The notes beneath the pieces are model-generated. The model searched no databases. It saw only the letters and a list, made by a program, of their open reading frames with translations, and was not told the origin of the DNA. Both the position numbers and the translations under genes were made by a program. Shown one piece after another: positions 59,131 through 64,000 of a stretch of DNA of 64,000 nt. This DNA comes from Dioscorea cayenensis subsp. rotundata (lineage: Eukaryota > Streptophyta > Magnoliopsida > Dioscoreales > Dioscoreaceae). Numbering within the stretch: position 1 is the first letter of the stretch; each line of letters begins with the position of its first letter. The stretch covers positions 21,990,387 to 22,054,386 of the forward strand of contig NC_052478.1 in the NCBI RefSeq assembly GCF_009730915.1, given 5' to 3'.

Positions 59131-60744
59131 CGGTGGCCACATAAAGGGAGGTAACGTTGCAACAAACAATGCGTGCACAAGTACCAAAAGGATGAAACCA
59201 ATATCTTGATGTTGGATGTGTCATCGGAAATAACAACCCACTTATACACATTGTTCGGATGCATGACATGGTCACTGCTCACATTGATTTGGATGCTCTG
59301 CTAGCCTATATGTTATTACTGTATATATATTTATATATATAATCCCTTACCTAGTATAGTTTGTTTGATTTTTTTTTCTTAAAAATGTTTTTTTGGTTAG
59401 TGAAATACCAGATTTTTTTTTTTAGTGGATGAGGATGAAACATTCAGGAATCAATCTCCATTCACTACCCAACAAGGCCTAGCACTGCAATCAAAATGAA
59501 ATGACCGACTACAACCTACATGATTAAGCAGAAAATCAGAAAATAAATAAACAAATACAATAAATCACCAGGCAAACTACCTTTCTGGTGGGGATGGATG
59601 GGCATATGCTTCTCTATCCGCAGAAGCAGGCAATAAAAGGAAGAATAAATATATATAATATTAATAATAATAATAATTATAATAATTATTATCAATAGTT
59701 AAAACTGAAAGAGAAAGAAATGTAAAGTGTTTTCTGGACAAGAATCATTCACCATCCACATGAGCCACAAGATCAGATCAGACGGACCAGAATTTCACAA
59801 TCATTTGTGATTTAATTTTACATATAAAAAAAAAGAAGAGGGAAAAAAACCAAAAAAGAAATAATATTTACAAATTATTCAATCAAAGTTTAAAGTTTTG
59901 AAAAAGGAAAATAAATTTGAAATCCAACTCAATACTACTAACACAACCCTCAACGCATCGTCTCCTCCTCTTTCCATTCCTATATTATATTTATACTCCC
60001 TCTCTTTCTCTCTATTTATATATACTCTCTTTTCTTCCTTTTCTCTCTGTTGTTGTTGTTGTTGTTTTTTGGGTATATTTTCTCTCATTCATCGTTTCAG
60101 CTTCTTCCCATCCTCAACGAATACAACAGAGAACGGAATTGGAGGACAAGAGGATTCATCATCGATAACAACGATGATGGCGATGATGACGGTGATGGCG
60201 ATCCTTAGGAGATCTTCTTAAGCTACGGTGGTCGGGCAGAGATCCTCAGAAATTCGGTAAGCGGTTTGTCCGATCTCATAATCTAATGCTCCTTTCTATC
60301 TATTGTACCGAATTGGCTATCCAAAATCCAACGTTCCATTATCCATCGTATTACTGTTGGTTGATCGCTGTCTGATTAGATTGTTGCTGCCCCTTTTGGA
60401 CAAAAAATAACTGTTTCTCTGTTTCTTTGATCGATCGATCTAAAACTCTTTTTTTACCTTCTTTCCCACAAATCCTTTTGCTTTTTTTTGGCACCTAATC
60501 CATCCGATGCTTCAAAGTTTCGTTTTTTCTTCTTCTTCTTATCGCTCTTCTTTGTCTTTCCCTTTCTTCTTTGTCATTCGTGTCTGTGTTTGTTCCCCCA
60601 AATTCTACATCTCTCGATTGGATCTGGTGCGTTTTTAACACTGGATTGCGGAAATGAATGTGCTTTTGAATTGGATTGCGATCTAACAATCAAGTAATGA
60701 GCTTTTCTTCTTCTTTTTTTGCTTTCTATGTGGCAGAAGAGAGG

Positions 60745-62434
60745 ATGGAGTCAGATCTCGGTAAGCTTTTTATCGGTGGCATCTCTTGGGACACTGATGA
60801 AGGCCGTCTCCGGGACTACTTCAGTCACTTCGGGGAGGTATTAGAGGCCGTCATCATGAAGGACCGGGCCACCGGCCGAGCTCGTGGTTTTGGCTTCATT
60901 GTGTTTTCTGACCCTGCAGTTGCTGAGAGAGTTGTCATGGACAAACACATGATTGATGGCCGCATGGTAACCATTTGCATCCTTTCCTCCTTCCGTCCAT
61001 AATACAGCGTGCTCCTGTCAGACACGCTTATTGGCAGAACTCTCAATGGTTGTTGAAATTCTAATTCATTCCCTAGCATGCTGAACACTATTATGAATGC
61101 AATCCTTCTTTCTCAATTCTTCTTATTTTGAATAATATATTTTGGATTTGCAGTATTATTTATGTTCAATATTTAAACTTACACCCGACCTTAATATTTA
61201 TTCACTGTTGCCTTGGACCGATGAACTCTTGGACAGGTGGAGGCCAAGAAAGCTGTTCCCAGGGATGATCAGAATATCCTCAACAAGAGCAGCAACAGTG
61301 TTCATGGTTCTCCATCCCCTGCTCGTACCAAAAAGATATTTGTTGGAGGCCTGCCGTCCACTATAACGGACAATGACTTCAGAAGGTACTTCCTTCAGTT
61401 TGGGTCGATCGCTGATGTTATTGTGATGTATGATCACAGCACACAGAGGCCTAGAGGTTTTGGTTTCATTACATTTGAATCAGAAGAAGCTGTGGACAAG
61501 GCATTGCTGAAAACATTTCATGAGTTGAATGGTAAGATGGTTGAGGTCAAGAGGGCTGTACCTAAGGAACTATCTCCAGGACCCACTATGCGTTCCCCTA
61601 CCATGGGATACAACTATGGTATGAATAGAATCAATAGCTTTCTTAATGGGTATACCCAAGCATTCAGTCCAAGTTCTTTAGGTGCTCATGGAATGCGGAT
61701 GGATGCTAGATTTGGTACAGTTCCTACTGCACGTAATGGTTTCCCAGCAATTTCCCCTGGCTATGGAATGGGGATGAATTTTGATCCTGGCTTCAACTCA
61801 AATTTTGGAGGAAATTTAAACTACAATGAGAGTATTAGTTTTGGGAGGGCCAGTAGTCCTTTTTACAATGGAAACTCAAGTAGATATGGAACCCCTGTTG
61901 GCTATGGTGGGGGTAATGTTGGTATAGGGGCAGGTATTGGCTCAATGGGTCGCAATGTTTGGGGCAGTGGTCTTAACTACACAATAAACCCTCCAAATTC
62001 CAATGCTTACATGTCCTCTGGAAGTGGGAGCCCTGGTGCCTTTGACTATGGTAGCCTGAAGTGGGGGAGTTCTGCTTCTCCTATATCTGCCCAAATTGGT
62101 GGTAATAATGCAGTCTTTGCTACAGAGAACCTTGGTCTCGGGAGTAGAGAGAATAGTTTCAGTTTAGACAGCAATGGTTTTGGAAGGAGCTCTGGAGCTG
62201 GTGTTTCTAACGCACCTGTGAATGTTCCTACCAATGGGCATGAAGGAAATTTCACAGATCTTTATGGTGCTAGTTCGATCTATGGAGACCCAACCTGGCG
62301 GTCAGGATCCAATGACCTAGATGCTCCTGGGACATTTGGTTACGGGCTACGCACTGCAGCTTCAGATGTCACCACCAAGGGCTCTGCTGGCTATGCAGGT
62401 GGGTGTATTGGTTCTGATAGACAGCGAACTAGAG
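60745..62434 (+). CDS. heterogeneous nuclear ribonucleoprotein / Musashi-like protein with two RRMs (3' end not found)
   Basis: RNA-binding protein of the plant hnRNP A/B-like group, expected to act in mRNA processing or translation control. A non-coding first exon ends at about 60256, and a 5' UTR intron ends at 60736 (GTGGCAG). Coding exons seen: 60745-60966 (74 codons) and 61237-62434. RRM1 has RNP2 KLFIGGIS (7-14) and RNP1 RGFGFIVF (47-54). RRM2 has RNP2 KIFVGGLP (107-114) and RNP1 RGFGFITF (147-154). A long Gly/Ser/Asn-rich tail follows from about residue 185, with repeated GYG, GMG and NFG-type motifs typical of low-complexity, self-associating tails. The second exon ends at AGAG/GTAAGA in phase 1. 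Relatives finish with a very short last exon, which I could not place before 64000, so the gene probably runs past the window. Read-through of the intron would stop at 62550. Confidence 0.9.
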
Positions 62435-64000
62435 GTAAGATATGCTTTTTGTTTATTGATGAGTTATTTTTTGAACTGCAGATGTTATGTCCATTGTACT
62501 GGCATGCAACTGATGGATTGAGACACTGTTACAATGCAGATGCCTTGTAATTTTGATTGAATTATAATGTTCACATTTATATGCATGTAGATATAAAGCA
62601 AGACAAACTCTAATAGTGCATGAACAGATAGTTTCACTTTGACTGCTAGCTATACTATGAGTAAACAAAATATGAGTTCAAACATTTACTTAATGGTTAA
62701 ACAGAATTTATGATATAGTGACTATTTGCTTGCTTGATTATCTGCTGCTGTACTAGCACGAACATTTACTGCTGAGACCTAGTGACCAAGGGCTTGCATG
62801 GGACACAAATCATCTGTTAGCTTGGTGCTAGGCAGTTTATCGCGCATGACCTATAACCATTATCAAAAGATAAGAAACATTACGAATCAAAATTAGAGGG
62901 TATTATGTTTTTTTGTGAGAAAACATCCAATCTCTTAATACTGGGTTTCTACATGGAAGATATCTTAAGAAACCAAAATCTTTTCTTGTGGAACTGTTTG
63001 ATCCAAATCTATCCATCTCATGTGGCTCTCTTTCTCATTAAAGGTGCCAAAAAGGATAGCTGATATGCATCCACAGTTGAGAGAAGGCTGTAAATTTTTC
63101 CCGTGATAATTTGTACAACATGGAAGTAGTTCACTCAAATCTCTCTTCATTTTTGCATTCTTTTAATGTTTTTAGCCTGCTTCAATACTAAAGACTTAAA
63201 CAGATCCTTGGTATAGGTCGGGAACCTTGAACGATTTCCCTTGTTTGCTAGGCTTTGTCTAAAGCTACTTATTGAGGTTAAGCTCTGTAAGGTCTGAACC
63301 ACTAGTGGACCCAAAACCTAACCATCCTGCTTACTATCAACTTCACTCCATGGATTTACTGCATAAAGGAAGATCTTCAATGCCATTTAAGATAAAGGAT
63401 CTATGCTCATTTTTGTCTTTGGGTTGTTCTTTTCAAAGATAATTGTTGCCACATTAGTACATACCAGATATCCTAGTTGTTGGCATCATGTTCATAATAT
63501 CCTGGTCCAGTAATATACAGATTTTATAAATCCTAATTGCTGATATGTATGTAAATATGGAACAAAGATTAAAGCAAAATATAATGATTTTGCAAATCTT
63601 GTATATCCATGTCATCAAGTCTGTAGTTCTTTGTCACCTGAGGCATTTCCTTTGTTGCCTACCATCTGACTTCTTGGACTGTTAGATCTTGTAATGTTTT
63701 TTCCGTTCTCCTTTGGGTTGTGGATACTTGTTGCACTAGTTTGAAGTGGCATTTAGATGTCATCGTATTTAGATCTATGCCATCTGGATGCGGCATTTAA
63801 ATTTAGTCTTTACGTGTACATAAGCTTATTTACTGGTGTCTGAGCAGATATATGCCTTCTTTTCCAGAGTAATGCTAATGAGAAATTAGTCTTTGCTTCA
63901 ATTTTATCTATCTTCTGCCTTTGCATAAGCATTTGATTGACATCAAATCCTTTGGTGGAAATTTTTTTTGCTGATGGTGAATGGGCAATTTTCTGACTTT
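62435..64000 (+). other. last intron or 3' region of the RRM protein gene
   Basis: AT-rich, with no convincing coding exon on either strand. Most simply it is the last intron of the RRM gene continuing past the window edge. Confidence 0.45.

Larger units (their letters stand above)
57818..60256. other. spacer between RABA5a and the RNA-binding protein gene, with its non-coding first exon
   Basis: RABA5a 3' UTR to roughly 58000, then gene-free DNA with (GT)n at 58176-58197, (TTA)n at 58524-58558 and two hexanucleotide arrays near 59040-59130. From about 59950 to 60256 the sequence becomes pyrimidine-rich and leader-like. It ends at a donor CAGAAATTCG/GTAAGC, taken as the non-coding first exon of the RRM protein gene. 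Confidence 0.45.

Noticed and set aside
58962-59282. Open frames with RCRCRC, FNFNFN or GVGVGV repeats
   Set aside because: Translations of the two hexanucleotide microsatellites, not proteins.
61021-61236. Coding continuation between the two RRM gene exons
   Set aside because: Intron with clear GT (60967) and AG (61236) and no conserved reading.

Overview
The window is nuclear DNA from a flowering plant. Evidence: multi-exon genes with GT-AG introns, AT-rich spacers full of (AT)n and trinucleotide microsatellites, and plant-specific families (an oligopeptide transporter, a RABA5-type Rab GTPase, a single-domain X8 protein, a plant RNA-binding protein with two RRMs), plus a plant Mutator-like element and a plant L1-type LINE. 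I cannot name the species.

Layout. 1-8131: an intronless GnT-II N-glycan glycosyltransferase gene (2850-4142, minus), followed upstream by a three-exon gene for a 150-residue conserved protein of unknown function (5649-7921, minus). 8132-13505: a long AT-rich spacer with a degenerate tandem satellite of about 160 bp per unit (about 8990-10975). 13506-17842: a six-exon OPT-family oligopeptide transporter (plus), convergent with a 13-exon ADA2 transcriptional adaptor gene (18758-28997, minus). Two ADA2 introns hold a 136-bp minisatellite and a telomere-like tract. 30305-30935: a small secreted X8 (CBM43) protein (minus). 32658-36991: VPS11 (minus).

37230-49778 is a transposon cluster inserted just upstream of VPS11. 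The first element is an 8.8-kb Mutator-like element (MULE, 37230-46056) with an exact 9-bp target duplication. It carries a decayed MURA-like transposase on the plus strand and a decayed ULP1-like (C48) cysteine protease gene on the minus strand. It also holds a rearranged second copy of the transposase ends, recurrent ~21-bp TTTAAAC-AGAGA iterons, and a 270-nt imperfect fold-back. The second element is a 5'-truncated L1-type LINE (46586-49778) with an exact 15-bp target duplication.

49794-64000: a long spacer, then RABA5a (56758-57817, plus, two coding exons) and a gene for a hnRNP/Musashi-like protein with two RRMs (from 60745, plus; its last exon was not found in the window).

The host genes are ordinary housekeeping loci: Golgi glycosylation, SAGA-type transcription, endosome-vacuole fusion, Rab trafficking, RNA binding, peptide or metal-chelate transport, and a cell-wall glucan-binding protein. 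They do not form a pathway or cluster. The unusual content is in the MULE composite. All exon boundaries were read by hand from splice consensus, phase continuity and family conservation; none is supported by transcript data here.
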